The notes: a model not told the origin generated them from the sequence alone. Counted from the stretch's first letter, positions 10,527 to 22,460 are shown. The stretch: DNA of 62,000 nucleotides from Gnetum montanum (GCA_015680685.1 MNCI01007974.1:64001-126000); one strand, 5' to 3'. Numbers and translations are program-made.

Positions 10527-13500
10527 CTAAGCAAGAAGGAAAAACGTAAATGCATGAACAAATGCAATGCATGTGAAAACCAAAAATTCATGGCATGTGG
10601 AGACAAGGGTTAAGCATGCTCTTAGCACATTTTTTGGACAAGGAAAGTCTTGGTCATGTAGTTGCTTCCTAACTAGATGTGGATTAGGAGGCGTGCAAGG
10701 CTTAGGGTCCTCTAGAAGGCTGTTGGCTTCAACCACTTGTTTGGGTGTGTTAGCCTTAGGTGTTGTGTTGGTTGTTGCAGGTATACCACCAAGAAACTCT
10801 ACCTCCAACACTTGGCCCATGTCTATGTGGTGGATAGCCGATGGGGAGACATTATCACCATAGATGATAGCTTGACCACCTTCATACAGAAGGTGGATCT
10901 CCTTGTGGATGGAAGAGGAGATTGCTCATAATTGGACTAGGCAAGGCTTACCTAGTATTAGGTTGAAGCCTGGCATCTCCTCTATGATTGTGAAATCTAC
11001 GAAGGTGGGGAACTGCTCCCCTACCATGAAAGAAATGTTGATTGTACCCCTGACGGTGATGCATGATCCATTGAAGGACTTTAGACACCTGGTTTTGGTA
11101 GGCCTAATCTCATCTGTCAAGCCTACCTTGCCAATGACAGAGTACAAAACTATGTTTGTTGATGCATCATCATCAACATGCACCCTATAGATTATGAACT
11201 ACCCAACACATATGTTAATTGACAACGAAGTTTTTGTGACCTCCCCTTGTTTGGGATTAATCTTAACTGCTTCATTGTGAAGGAATAGGGATGTTGAACT
11301 TGATTCCTATGCTGTAGGAGGCAATATCACTGCATAGATAGCATTCTCATCTATAGGGATGTCCTCTATAACAAGAATGAAGGCCAATAACCGAACCAGC
11401 ACTTGGTAGTGAGCAGATGAGGTCATGACTAAGTCATATAAGCTTACCATTATGTTCTTATACTTGAGCGTTTATTTCACCTAGGCTAATGCAGTTGCAA
11501 GGTCCTTGTCATCATTCATCATGTTGGCCTTAACCTCCTCCATGTGGCTTGAGATATGAATTTCTTGAGGAGGGGACTTGGACATGGGTTGTTTAGCCTA
11601 CTTGGGGGTATGGGCCCCAGTGTTCAATTGTGACTTTCTGGTTGCAGCCTTTGCTTTGGCCATGGTGGTTGCAACGCACTTGTTCATCCTCTAGCATTAC
11701 ATTTCATAGGCCTACCTAGGTTGCTAGTGGAGTTGGCCATTGTAGGAGAATAAACCAACATGTTACCCACTATTGGGCTTTGGGTAGGTGAGGGACCATC
11801 ATGTTGTGGCATCCTGATGACAAATGATGATTGTTTGGGAGTTGTTGTTGTGGGGCTAGCTTGTTGTGGCTCCTTGAAAGGGTTGCTTAGTAGTTTTTGT
11901 TGCTACATCATGCTAGTTTGACGTCTTAGTGGATGGAGGCTATGGGACCCTAACCACGAAGGGTGTTGTGGGTTCCCAAGGTGATACTTTGATCACAAAA
12001 GGAGGCCTCTTGCTTATGGAGGCTGAGGGAATTCTTGCCTTACTGGGAGACACTTAGATCATAAAAGGTTACTATGCAGGTTTGAACTTGCCTCCTACAT
12101 TGATGGAGTTTATGATGTAAGGGGCATCATCTGCATTAGATTGGCTCACTATGTCAAGCACCAGTTGGACCCTTTCTATCATCTTTTGCAAATTTTCCTA
12201 CAAAGCTCGATAGTTTTCCAGACTGTGATTGGACATCTGATGGTAATGATAGTATTGGTCTCGTTGGTAATGTTGGGGGATTAGGGGCTCATTTAGTACT
12301 ACTAAGGTAGGGTTCCTCAATAGTTTGCAACACCTATGATGTCACTAGCAGGTAGTTTTTGATACTTGTTTGTATTGGATTTGCTTAGTTTTCAAGATTT
12401 GATCCACAACTCTAAGGATTTCATTAGCAATGGGGTGTACTTTGAGTGATTGTTACACTCCAAGTGAAGCCTTGTAGTGGCTTACACTATGAGCCCTACT
12501 GATGTGGATGAGTTGGTAGTAAAGTTGGTGGCTTTGTGTGTCAGGGCCTTGGGTTGCTTAGCCTTTGGGCCCTAGTTAGATGTTTTTGTAGGTGTGGCTA
12601 CTATTGCCACTATTGTATTTTACTTCACACATGCTAGTTTCTATAGGCCATGTAGGCTGGGTCATTGCTTGCTTGTGCTACCTCCTGTATGCCCTTTGTT
12701 TGGGCAAAGGCTTGGCTGAGAGACTTTGGGGCCAAGTAGTACAGTTTCGACTTGATGAAGTCATTTGCTACACCCTTGAAAATGGATAAGAGGTGATTCT
12801 CTGCTAGCAGCTCATGAATTTCTTGCAAGGTGGCACTCCATTATTGGATGAATTTGGCCATGGGCTCTAAGGACCCCTGCTTTACCTACATGAGCTAGTC
12901 AAGAGTTACTTCAGGTTTTAGGTATACCTTAAGCATGTCACAAATTGGCTAAGGAGATCCTCCAGGGAGGAGATTGAGGCCCTACGTAATGAATGGCACT
13001 AGTCTAAGGCCTTGCCAATGAGAGACATGAGGAAGACATGCATGATGGCATGTGACCATACTTGCAAAAGCAAGCTCTCAGACCTGAATGTGACCAAGTG
13101 CATGTTGGAGTCACCTTCATGATTGTACTTGGTGAGTTGAGGCAATGGAACCCTAGTTGGGAGAGTTAGGGGTGATACAGTAGGACATATGGGATCGTCC
13201 TGGTAAAAGTCCACCACCTTGATGATTTTGAAGGAGGCAGCCTTAAGTCGGTTGATCTCCTCCATCAAACATTGGATTAGCTAGAATGCCTGATCCATGC
13301 TTGGAGGTGTGCCTGTTAGTTGCATTGGTTGGGCTTGTGTTGGTTACACGATGAAGGGCTAGATTGTTGGTTGTGTAATATTTCAATTTAACATCATAGT
13401 AGATGGTCCTTGCTAGTTTAACATCATAGTGGATGCATGCAATTAATGCATTGGCTAAGCCATGGATGTGGTGATCGAGGTAGGCCACACATGCATGGGT

Positions 13501-14070
13501 TGAATTTACACTGAGAACACCAATGAAATAGATGGGGCATATGATTCTTGAATTTTTTGGGGCATGAAGATGGCCCCAGCATGAGCATGAGGTTGGGCAA
13601 ATGCATCGGTTGCTTGCAAGGAAGGCTAAGTTAGCATGGTCACCATCTCAAAGAGGATGGATGAACTGAATCAAGGAGGGATCATACTGGGGAGTGCTTG
13701 TTGGAATATGGTGTAGAGGGGGCTTTCACATTCGCAATAGGCCTCGAACTCATCTTCTTCCTCCTGTGAGGCTTCCTCATAAGTTGTCCCTACATCGTGC
13801 TCATTTACACAGATGAGTTGGGACAAAAATTGGTGATAGGACTTCGTGAGTGGAATTATGTCGAACGAGGAGGGTTTGTACTCTCGTCCATTTTGGTGGA
13901 CTCATTCATACTCCTATTTTTCCTCTATGTTAAGGCAATCCAAGGGTAGTCCTACTTGGATTTTGGCATAAACAAACTCGTATTGTTTGTGGCTTATCAT
14001 AGCATGCTTTGGGTGGATTGTGGTGTCAAATGTGTTAGAAACCAATGTGGAAGGTTGATTTGGATTCATG
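10527..14070 (-). pseudogene. gag: C gag-protease polyprotein
   Basis: The ATG at 14070-14068 gives MNPNQPSTLVSNTFDTTIH. A conserved segment, YEFVYAKIQVGLPLD, and then a FDIIPLTKSYHQFLSQL block (both shared with F) follow. The capsid-like core lies at 13200-12990 (PLPQLTKYNHEGDSNMHLVT ... IMHVFLMSLIGKALD), the usual retrotransposon gag fold. The aspartic protease is at about 11183-10900: VDDDASTNIVLYSVIGKVGL, later FTIIEEMPGFNLILGKP. In related proteases the active site reads D-S/T/G-G-A/S; here the Gly position is Asp. After the protease comes a Pro-rich tail with no RT. Stops and at least two frameshifts break the frame. Confidence 0.75.
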
Positions 14071-14099
14071 TTCACAAATAGGGTTGTGTGAGTTGTTGT

Positions 14100-14460
14100 T
14101 TGTAAAAAATGGCTAACTCTGGAAATTACAAAAAAAAATGCTTAAGTCTACTGGTAGCAAAAAATGGCTAAGTCTAGAAACTACAAAAAATTGACTAAGT
14201 GTAAAACTATAGAAAATTGACTAAGTTTAAAACTATGAAAATTTGGCTAAGTATGAAAATGCAAAATAAATGCTAAGTATGGAAATATAGAAAAAATTCT
14301 AAGTATGAAGATGTAGAAAAATGGTTAAGAATACCAGTAGTAAAAAATGGCTAAGTATAAAAATGCAAAAAAATGACTAAGTATGAAAATGCTAAAAAAA
14401 TAGGTAACTATAAAACTATAGAAAAAATGCTAAGTATAGGGACTATGCTCCGAGAGTGAA
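14100..14460 (-). repeat. C leader: short A-rich tandem array
   Basis: About ten imperfect units of 30-35 bp built around AAAAATGGCTAAGTATGAAA lie between the gag start and the 5' LTR of C, in the untranslated leader. The unit resembles the CACTTAGAAAAAT phrase of C's LTR read on the other strand. The remaining bases to 14603 hold nothing else recognised. Confidence 0.6.
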
Positions 14461-14603
14461 GACTTAGAAAAAAGTGGAATATGGCATGATTTGGGTTGCT
14501 ATGCGGGGTCTTAGGAAGACAAACAAGGGGGATCAATTTACACCGATGGAGGTGTAGAGAGCACATAAAGACAACCACAATGGAGTGCAAAGAGGAAATA
14601 GTA

Positions 14604-14628
14604 GGCCCTCCTTCTAACACAAAAAAAT
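14604..14628 (-). other. C primer-site region
   Basis: On the minus strand, right after the LTR, comes a T run and then TGTGTTAGAAGGAGGGCC. The same string follows the LTR of F (TTGGCACTAGAAGGAGGACC, 24979-24998) and that of J (TTGGTACTAGAAGGAGGGCC, 61831-61850). Its position and conservation fit a primer-binding site. I cannot name the tRNA. Confidence 0.55.
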
Positions 14629-16335
14629 TATAATGACCAAGCACATCAATAGCTAGAACACTGAGGGGCTCATGGGTGCATAGCCTAACCCTACATCCAT
14701 GTGAAGGCCTTGCTCGAGGCAGAGGTGGGGTGCCTTGAACAGTCTTGTCAATCAAATAGGGACTTATGAAATGTAAACGATGCTAATGCAAAAATGAAGT
14801 TAAGTGTCAAGCAGGGTCAGCCATATGGATAGTGTTGAGCATAGTTGGTGTTAACAATGTGAATAGTGCCAAGTGTAGTCATGTTTTTGGAAAAAAATAG
14901 GAGTGTTGACACACGTGGACTACTGCCCAAGTGCATTTGTAGGCCAAATGTGGATAAAATGCAAAAAATGCAAAGGAAGAAGAGAGAGAAATATAACACC
15001 ATCCTAAAATGGGGTTGAACTTAGTTAACACCAAAAGGGATTTATAAGGTACACGATGTACAACAAGAATAATGGGAACATAGTCATAGTCTCAGTGATG
15101 TCGAGTTATGAAGTCTGGCACTCACTATGATGTACCGTGCCTACTGGGTTGGCCATCATAGTGTACCGTGCGATGTTCTATAGGGGTTGTGTGCTCTAGG
15201 TCTCATTCACCCACAAAGTTAAGTGCCAAGATGTCAAAATGTCAAATGCCAAATGAAAGTGCCAGTTGCCAACCCCTAAAATGTTGGGGTGCAGGGGTAT
15301 TTATAGGGCTAGGGTTAGCCCAAAATGCAGATCGTGAGACATGTGGTAGAGCGATAGGTGGGACTATGCTCACCCTGGTGTCATTGCTTTGATGAATTTT
15401 GTGAAGCCAAGACTATGACTATGCTGCTTAGCTACATGGAGAAGACCACAATATACCTGAAAATGCCAAATAATGTCAAAAAATGCAACTTTTGGAGACT
15501 ATGCTCTATAGCATAGTTACAATTTTTGGGAAAAGGAAGAGTCAAAAAATGAAAAATGTTGCTACTCAAGAGGTGCTAGAGCTAATGCGAATGCCAATTC
15601 TATGATGTGGAGGCCTTTGGAGGTAGTTCTTGCCAACTATGCTCTAGCTATGCTCTGGAGCATAGTGAGAGTGTAGTCCTAGACTTAGCCAAATCTGGTC
15701 AAAATTAGCAAAAACTAGCAAAATGTGGCTAAGTGTTAACTATGCTCTAGGGGAGGCTGACTATGCTCTCGAGCATAGTGAGCGAAGTGTGGCTAAGTAT
15801 TGACTACACTCTAGGGGAGGATAACTATGCTCCCAAAAATAGCAAGTGTAGTGAGCATAGACTCAACACTTTGAAAAATTTATGTAAAATCTAGCACCTA
15901 GGGTGACTACACTGACTATGCTCTAAAGTGTAGTCAGGAGGTGTAGTCCCAACAATTAGAAAATTTTTGCACAACTAGTGTTTTCATGCTAACTATGTTT
16001 ACTACACTTTAGAGCGTAGTCCTAGCAGTGGAGAGTGTAGTCTTAGCACTTAGAAAAATCTGCAGCTTGTGTCATCATTCTGACACTTAGCCAAAATTGT
16101 AGAAAATTTTCCACTGAAGCTGACTACACTCTAGTGCAGTGGAGAGTGTAGTCCCAACACTTAGAAAAATTTGCAAAAAGTGTCATTATTCTAACACTTG
16201 GAAAAATTTTGCAAATATGGCAATTTGAGCTGACTATGCTCAACACATAGAAAAATTTTGGCAAGGTGCCACCATTTTGACACTTGGCCAAATTTGTAGT
16301 TAAGATGCTGAGACTCAAAATTTTATGGTGTTTCA
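14629..16335 (-). repeat. C 5' LTR (1707 bp)
   Basis: Direct repeat of 6782-8502. It starts on the minus strand at 16335 with TGAAACACC and ends at 14629. It carries the same palindromic GCTC/GAGC units, for instance GACTATGCTCTCGAGCATAG near 15759. The flanking bases CTGGC (16336-16340) are the target duplication. Confidence 0.85.
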
Positions 16336-17430
16336 CTGGCCATGGCTTTTCTCAAAGAGAGTAGCTCCACCATATCTTAGAAGGGCTCCAGATAGAAATA
16401 AGGAGAACTCGTGGGGTTTATGCCTAAGAGAGACTTTAAGAGCTAAGGATCCATCATACCCAAAGGTTGATTAAGCAAGTGACCAAAGAAGAAGGTGAGT
16501 TAGAAGAAAAGGAAAATTGTAGAGGAATACAACTAAGACCTTTCCATTCATAAAAAGAAAGTCCAGTTTTGTGATAACAAGGAGGAGACACCACTTGATG
16601 AAGTGGTGCAACATAAGACCTTGCCAATCCAAAAATCTATTTTTGAAATATTGACCAAGATAGAAAAAATGTGGAATTCTTTAGATGAGAAATTTCAAAC
16701 TTCCCTGAAAATTATAAAAGAGTCCAAAGAGCAAGTTAGTGGTTGTGATCGATGACGAATGAAAGAAGCTAAAAATGTCCATCAAAAGGGTAAGGGCAAA
16801 GCTACTATTGTTGAAGAGGTTGCAAAATCTAAAATATATGATGATGGTGGATGTGACATCTATTACTATGAGCATCCTAAGGGATGCTGCCCCATTGCAT
16901 CACACTTATAGAAGTTTTGGGTGTACACACTGAATCCTAGATTGGCAAGAAGGTAAGCACCTAGAAGATTGCCTTATCCTTAAGGTAACTATAAGTAGTC
17001 CACCAATAGAAAGCCTATTATCCAAGTGGAGCTCCACCCCAGCCTCATGAGTAGTACCAGCAATGACAACACTCATAGTTATGGGGGTTGCCACCACCAA
17101 GGCAAGATTATTCTTATCGGTAGCTAAATCCCTATGGATACTATGTTTAGCAGCTAATTTCTCTATAGGACTCTTCCAGTCATGCATCTTTCTAGCATCA
17201 ATACTATCCTCTTGAATACTATAGAGCTTAATCTCTAAGAGGTAAATTCCCATTTCCATTCTATCCTCCTCATCCTTCTACACCCTATACATTTGCCCTT
17301 GACTCAATTGTCACTAGCTCCATCCATGTAAGGTGAAATTCCTACCTAGTCACAACAAAGAAACACTACAAAGGCTATTAACTTATAGTTGGCTTCTCAA
17401 CTAAGTGGTTTGGAGAATAAACCCCAAAAA
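16336..17430 (+). pseudogene. gag: B gag, 3' part (nucleocapsid half)
   Basis: This continues the gag of B after C. A block VQHKTLPIQKSIFEILTKI (16610-16665) and EKMWNSLDEKFQTSLKIIKE match D near 56390-56290. The zinc-knuckle region reads GGCDIYYYEHPKGCCPI at 16848-16900. In D the same site is CGICQYEHPKGFC, so the second Cys has become Tyr. The Pro/Tyr/Gln-rich tail follows to about 17430. The spacing C-x2-C-x3-H-x4-C in D is one residue shorter than the usual CCHC knuckle. Confidence 0.8.
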
Positions 17431-17468
17431 ATACCTTTCTTCCAAGCCCTCATAAACACCTATAGCTG

Positions 17469-18500
17469 ATGATCCTACTTCTCCCTCATCCTCTATATCA
17501 TCATCATTCTAGGAACCCTTCAAACCAAATGCCTCCCAAAGTGCATACTATGATGTTGACCCATGTGATCACAGATTATATTAAGGTTGGCCACCTTCTT
17601 AGGAAAAGATCTGATCCTAGAAGTCCCCTAATTTACTTGCAAATCACTGGAAATGAGCCTTGCAAGGCTCTTCTAAATTTAAGTTCTAATGTGAATTTGA
17701 TTTCCCATGAGATGTACAAAGCTTGGAACTTACCTCCACTCGAGAAGAGCAACATCTATATTGAGTTGGCAGATCAATCTATCACTGTTCCCTTGGAACT
17801 AGTGAAAGACATTGTAACCATCATCTATGGATAGTCTTATCCTATTGATTTCCTAGTGACTCATGTTAATAATTGCAAGGGGGACTTCCCAATCGTCATA
17901 GGAAGGGCTTGGCTAAGCACAATAGATGCACAGCTAGGAATCAAAGGCCTTTCCTTGGAAATTTCCAAGGAAAATGCTTTTAGAAAGATTGAGAAGAAGC
18001 ACATTCCATTGATTGCATATAGTGACATAGGGTACAACTGTGTGTAGGAATTATGGACCATAAAAAGCACATCTATAATAGCATGCAAACAATGTGCTAA
18101 TGTGACAAAAATTGAAAGGTGCCTATACATAGTAGCTACAAAGCAAGAGGGCACCTAGTGGTTGATAGCTGATGCAAAATGTAGTCCAACAATATGCATG
18201 GAACTAACTAAGAGCCTTCCGAGTGCCTACATTGAAGGCAAGAATGAACTAGAGCAAGTTCATTGCCAAATCTCTATTAATGAACTTGATGAAACCAACT
18301 AGGAAGAGTTGGAGATCCTTGAAAGCTTCAAACAAAACCCCCTTTAGTTGAATCCTTTACTAGCTGGAATGGAATATGTCTTTCTAAACAATGGAAACTG
18401 ATTTATCATCAATGCTAATCTTTCTCTTATGCAAAAAAAGATGTTGTTGGAGGTGGTCAACAAATGGCCAACAACCTTTGCTTGGTCATATTATGAATTC
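17469..18500 (+). pseudogene. pol: B aspartic protease and linker to RT
   Basis: The frame opens with a MLTHVITDYIKVGHLL block and LIYLQITGNEPCKALL. The active site then reads LNLSSNVNLISHEMY where D has LDSGSGVNLISHDMY, so the catalytic D-S-G is lost. Next are ELADQSITVPL and the second protease motif FPIVIGRAWLSTIDAQLGI. The linker ends in a YVFLNNGN..IINANLSL block. Such linkers precede RT in Athila/Tat-like elements. In-frame stops occur at several former Trp and Gln codons. Confidence 0.8.
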
Positions 18501-18559
18501 ACTTGAATTGATCCTACGATATGTTAGCACCATATCTACACAAATCCTTCCATCAAGCC

Positions 18560-19087
18560 AAAGAGGCAGACACAGCAACAATTGAACCCCAAACTAAAGT
18601 AGATCATTAAGGAGGAGATTAAACAACTTCTCAAGGCAAGGTTCATCTATCCCATTGCGAATAGCGAGCGGGTTAACCCACTTGTGATAGTGCCAAAGAA
18701 GGATGGAAAATGGACGGTTTGCATCGATTTCAAGTTGTTAAACATGGCAACATACAAAGATCACTTTCCGTTGCCATTTGTGGACCAGGCGTTGAACACC
18801 ATTTCTAGGCATTGCTACTACAACTCTCTAGATGGTTATAGTGGCTATAACCAAATTTAGATCATACCAAAGAATCATGCCAAAATAACATTCACAAGTC
18901 CCTAGGAAACTTTCGCATACAGAAAAATGTCATTTGGCCTGTTCAATAACCCCGTCACATTCCAACACCTTGTCTTAAGCATCTTCCAATAGCATATCAG
19001 TAGTGGGGTGGAAGTATTCATAGATTTCTCCACCTATGGGGCTACATTTGAGCAAGCCATGGATTGTCTTGAGCAAGTCTTAGGACT
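18560..19087 (+). pseudogene. pol: B reverse transcriptase fragment
   Basis: The gypsy RT motifs come in order: IKQLLKARFIYPIANSE, VPKKDGKWTVCIDFKLLN, YKDHFPLPFVDQAL, YYNSLDGYSGYNQI, FAYRKMSFGLFNNPVTFQ, and the catalytic region VEVFIDFSTYG near 19010-19040. D has VEVFMDDFSTYG at the same place, so one of the paired catalytic Asp codons is deleted in frame in B. Homology to D stops at about 19087. RNase H and the integrase core do not follow, because segment K takes their place. Confidence 0.85.
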
Positions 19088-20739
19088 TCATTGGTTTGTG
19101 TGATTTTTGGGTGATTATGTGAGCTTAGATGAGGAGGACTTAGAGGATGTTGCTACTGATTAATTCATGTTTTGAAATATTCAATTAAGATTTAGATTTT
19201 GGTTTAAGCTAGTTTCTATAATGTAATGTTTAGCTAGAATTAGGAATTTGGTATTGGTTTAGAACTTATATTATGTTTTGCTTGTTTCTCAATGCAAGCC
19301 AATTTTGTTTGGATGTTGGTTATGTTACATTTCATTTTGCATTCATTGGTTCTATTTGTTTAAGCAATGTTAGTGCCCAATGCCTACTAGTTAATTATAT
19401 ATATTTTTCAAGCTTGTACTTTCTTTTGGTTATGTACTAATTCAATTACAACATGTTGTTATTTAGTTTTCATATTTAATCTCTGCTATAACATTTATGG
19501 CTTGGGTAATAGGGATACATCCTATTTTTCTTAGTGAACAAGTTAGGTTTGGTGCACATGCAACTACTACTTCCATTTTTTTATCACATTTTACATTTTG
19601 TTGCAATTTTTCTCTTGCCTATATGTGCCTATTTATGGATACCTACTATTTTGCCCATTATGTTTTTCTTAACATCAATTTGATTTTAGCAAGTAGCATT
19701 TTATTTTTCCTTTTCTGCATATTTATGGATTTATATAACTAATGCTTTTCTAGCTTAACCTTGATTAGTGGAGTGTTATAAAAATTCAATTAAGTTATTT
19801 GTGGTACTTAGTAACTTTATTCATAAACTTTATTATTGATTCTAGGTTATAGCTAAAAATTTAATTGAATTATTTTCAATAGTGTTAAAAGATAATAAGT
19901 CTTTGTCACTTATTCCAAGTATATTTGCTTAATTGGATACATGGAAGGTTGTAGCCAACTTTTGCCTTAATTTACGTCATGGACCACAAATTGTAGTGGG
20001 CAACAAATAGAACATTTTAAGTTTGAATGAATATCATTTATGGTGCATACCATGGGCAAGTGAAAGGTATGTACTGATTACATTTACACATTTTCTTTTT
20101 TGCTTACTTTTGACTTCAAATACATGCTACAAAGGGAAGGAAATTGTAAAAACGAGTCAAAGTCTTTTTAAGTGTGTTTTATATTGGTTGGAAATGTAGG
20201 AATGTGGGAGCATGTCCCAACCAAGTTTGGAAATGAGGGCTATTTTATGGTAGCAAAGCTAGATGCATGTAAAACATGATTAAAGAAATCCATTAACAAT
20301 ATAAAAAAAATCATTCTCTAAACTCAGTTAAGATTTTTTAAGAAATCTATAACTACTATAATGTTAAAACTAGAATTTAATGAAATCATATCTACCAAAA
20401 TACAATGATATTAGTTTAAAAATAGAAAACATGTTGGAAGAAGCGTCCAATTTAATATTTATAAAAGTTTTATGATTCTTATTAGTTTCTATAAATATGT
20501 CGTGCACCTGTATGCAGTATCTAAACATTAACAAATTTTTTTAAATTTATAAATAACCAAAGTGCAAGTAAAATTTCCACAATGAACGCGTTTAAGTATC
20601 CGGAACACACATTTCTTGCTGCGTCATGCCTCTACCTTCATACAAAGAAGCGTTGCAGGCAGCAGCAGCAGTAATGGAGGAGACAATGTAAGCCATAAAA
20701 AACTGCGGGCGGTTATTGTGAAGGAAGAAAACCCAAACC

Positions 20740-20916
20740 ATGGGTATGGCTCCATGCAAACAATGTGCTGGGAAACCAGGAAAAAGGGGCAGAGCAGTGC
20801 TTATTATTGAAGCAGGATGGTCCCCAACTGTTGTGATATATGGTATGCTCTGGTCCACCTGTAGCCAGCGGCCAAAAACAACACCGCCCTCCCTGAATGA
20901 CTGTTGTACGCCATGA
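20740..20916 (+). CDS. small ORF in K, unrecognised (58 codons)
   Basis: An open frame from ATG 20740 to TGA 20916 in the GC-rich island encodes MGMAPCKQCAGKPGKRGRAV and a mixed tail ending in DCCTP. It has a CxxC near the start but matches no family I recognise. No intron signals were confirmed. It may be part of an exon, or chance; I report it because base composition differs from the surrounding retrotransposon DNA. Confidence 0.2.
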   Translation: MGMAPCKQCAGKPGKRGRAVLIIEAGWSPTVVIYGMLWSTCSQRPKTTPPSLNDCCTP

Positions 20917-21090
20917 TGCATGCATCGCATAATAATGGTGCCAATTCAAATGAATGTACGAAGCCATCCATATTCATTCACTCTCTCCTTTTTCTTTCCC
21001 TTTCCTTACCACTTGCACATTCATCGCAGTGACCACATGCTGACAACCTTATTAATTGCTCTCCTCTGTGCATACATGTATAGATAAGCA
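20917..21090 (+). promoter_or_regulatory. promoter-like stretch in K
   Basis: An RY-type CATGCA core (20919-20924), a CT-rich stretch (about 20980-21010) and a TATA-like TATAGATA (21079-21086) come in order about 160 bases ahead of the ATG at 21246. The layout is that of a plant core promoter; each element alone is weak evidence. Confidence 0.3.
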
Positions 21091-21245
21091 GCAGCAACTA
21101 GTTTGGCATCAACTCTGATCTTGTTACTACATACACGGACGCCACACTACACTGGTGTTCGCAGTGAGTGATTTGTTGTGTTAGTGTTTGGCTTAGTATT
21201 TTTTGTTTTGTGTTATTGTTTTGGCTGCTGTGTGATTTGGGGGGC

Positions 21246-21449
21246 ATGAGTATGTCCATTATGTGGGTTGCAGATGATACACAGGCGCTATGGCTGCTTT
21301 TGATGACGACGGCAGCGCTGCATCTGGTGCTGGCCATGGCCGAGAAAATCAGGTGGCGCTCTGTGCCAGACTCCTTCAGTCCTTTGCCTACTCCTCATCC
21401 CCCTCTCGCTCCTGCTGCTCCTAAATTTTGGTTGCGTTTGTGGATCTGA
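21246..21449 (+). CDS. possible first exon of a membrane-anchored protein
   Basis: From ATG 21246 the frame reads MSMSIMWVADDTQ, then a hydrophobic stretch ALWLLLMTTAALHLVLAMA (one membrane segment or signal anchor), then basic EKIRWR, then a Pro-rich hinge (PLPTPHPPLAPAAP), and stops at 21449. A hydrophobic anchor, basic residues and a Pro-rich hinge is the plan of the N-terminus of microsomal enzymes such as cytochromes P450, but no family motif is present, so I give no name. A possible donor AG|GTGGCG at 21350-21357 could end an exon early. The open frame could be extended upstream to 21168. Confidence 0.3.
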   Translation: MSMSIMWVADDTQALWLLLMTTAALHLVLAMAEKIRWRSVPDSFSPLPTPHPPLAPAAPKFWLRLWI

Positions 21450-21900
21450 TTATACTTCTGAACCAGATCTCTGGGCTGAACTCAAACAGAAACGGATGAT
21501 GTGCGCTTTCCGTTTTAAGCCGGACGTACGTGGAGAATGGCATCAGATCCTGCTGCAGCGTCCGCTGGGGATTATAATTCATGTCGCCAAAACCCCTCAT
21601 TATTATTATTGTAATGAACTGCGTTTGATTCCCATTTCCCATTGCTCAATTTCCCGGTTCCCACCATCTCCCGATTTGGCTCAGATAAGATTACTTTGGC
21701 TGCTTTTGCGTTAGTTGAAATAATGCCTTTTAACGACAAGTGTGTGCTGGTATATGTTCATCAATTACTAATGATGTCCTCGTGAGAATTATTCCTGATC
21801 TCTTTTTTGGAAATCCTTGTTTATGACTAATATTCCACAAGTTACATGTTCGAATGCATGGCCTAATAGTGTTAAGCCTGGTTCCCTCGCATGACCTTAA
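21450..21900 (+). other. right part of K, no gene assigned
   Basis: 21450-21720 is still GC-richer than the retrotransposons and open in places, without a recognised domain. 21720-21900 is AT-rich and merges into B integrase sequence; the exact border could not be fixed. Confidence 0.35.
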
Positions 21901-22460
21901 AATCCTTTACTTCTAGAGAGAAACCCCATGAAAGTTACAAGCACAACTTTCAATAGAGGGATTGGAGCACAAAACTTAACAATACCCATTGGGGCTATCG
22001 CTTAACATGGAAACTTTATATTGACTACTCTTCGTATGAGCTTGTGTATAGGAAATTGCCAACACTATCAACAGCTTGTAACTTTGACCTTGACCTAAGT
22101 CTAGCACAAAAAATAAAAATTAAAAATTAATGAACTTTAACTTGCTAGAGAAAAATTGATTGGTAGCCCTGTCATCTAATGAGTTGCACAAGGAATTCAA
22201 CAAGCAACACCATGACCTTAGAATAAGGAAAGTAAAATTTTAACTAGGAGATAGGGTTATCTACTAGAACCTCACACACATACGACAAGAAACCAAGCTC
22301 CAAACATTGTGGGAGGGATCTTATGTTATCTACAAAGCCTTTTCTTCTAGGGCCATGTTAATATACAAACTTGAAAGCCCAAACAAGAAACTACTGATCA
22401 ACAAACAACAAATCAAACCTTTTCATGAGCCTAAGAGAGCCTATGACCACAACACCTCAA
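21900..22460 (+). pseudogene. pol: B integrase, C-terminal part
   Basis: The sequence resumes at the end of the integrase core with QxRDWSTKLN, then WKLYIDYSSYELVYRKLPTL, matching D's WKLLVGYSPYELVYGKLPRL at 51145-51075. The C-terminal domain follows: LWEGSYVIYKAFSSRAMLIY and LLINKQQIKPFHEP, which corresponds to the WEGP-type end of Athila/Tat integrases. The catalytic core and HHCC finger are missing because of K. A polypurine-like motif follows 50 bases on. Confidence 0.8.

Larger units (their letters stand above)
6782..16335 (-). mobile_element. element C: gag-protease-only LTR retrotransposon (TR-GAG type)
   Basis: A 9.55 kb element with LTRs at 6782-8502 and 14629-16335, in the gag of B, target duplication CTAAC/CTGGC. 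It reads on the minus strand: 5' LTR, primer-like site, repetitive leader, gag, protease, about 2 kb of repeats, 3' LTR. No RT, RNase H or integrase could be found, and only 2 kb separates the protease from the 3' LTR, so it could only move with help from another element. Its LTR starts TGAAACACC, as do E and F, and its gag N-terminus matches that of F, so C, E, F and I are one family. Confidence 0.85.
19088..21900 (+). other. segment K: non-retrotransposon DNA inside B pol
   Basis: B's pol stops at about 19087 and integrase sequence returns at about 21900. Between them is DNA unlike the other repeats. Its left edge reads FLGDYVSLDEEDLEDVATD and a stop (about 19108-19162), like an acidic protein C-terminus. 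After it come about 1.4 kb of AT-rich sequence resembling 3'-UTR or intron, and then a clearly more GC-rich, gene-like island (20580-21720). I found no LTR, terminal inverted repeat or poly(A) tail, so how it arrived is unclear; a captured gene piece, filler at a repaired break, or a misjoin are all possible. Confidence 0.5.

Noticed and set aside
14100-14460. CRISPR-like array
   Set aside because: Units are imperfect, adjacent and without distinct spacers; the context is a plant retrotransposon leader.
21840-21890. Possible tRNA (a GTTCGAATG string)
   Set aside because: No acceptor stem or anticodon arm can be folded around it.
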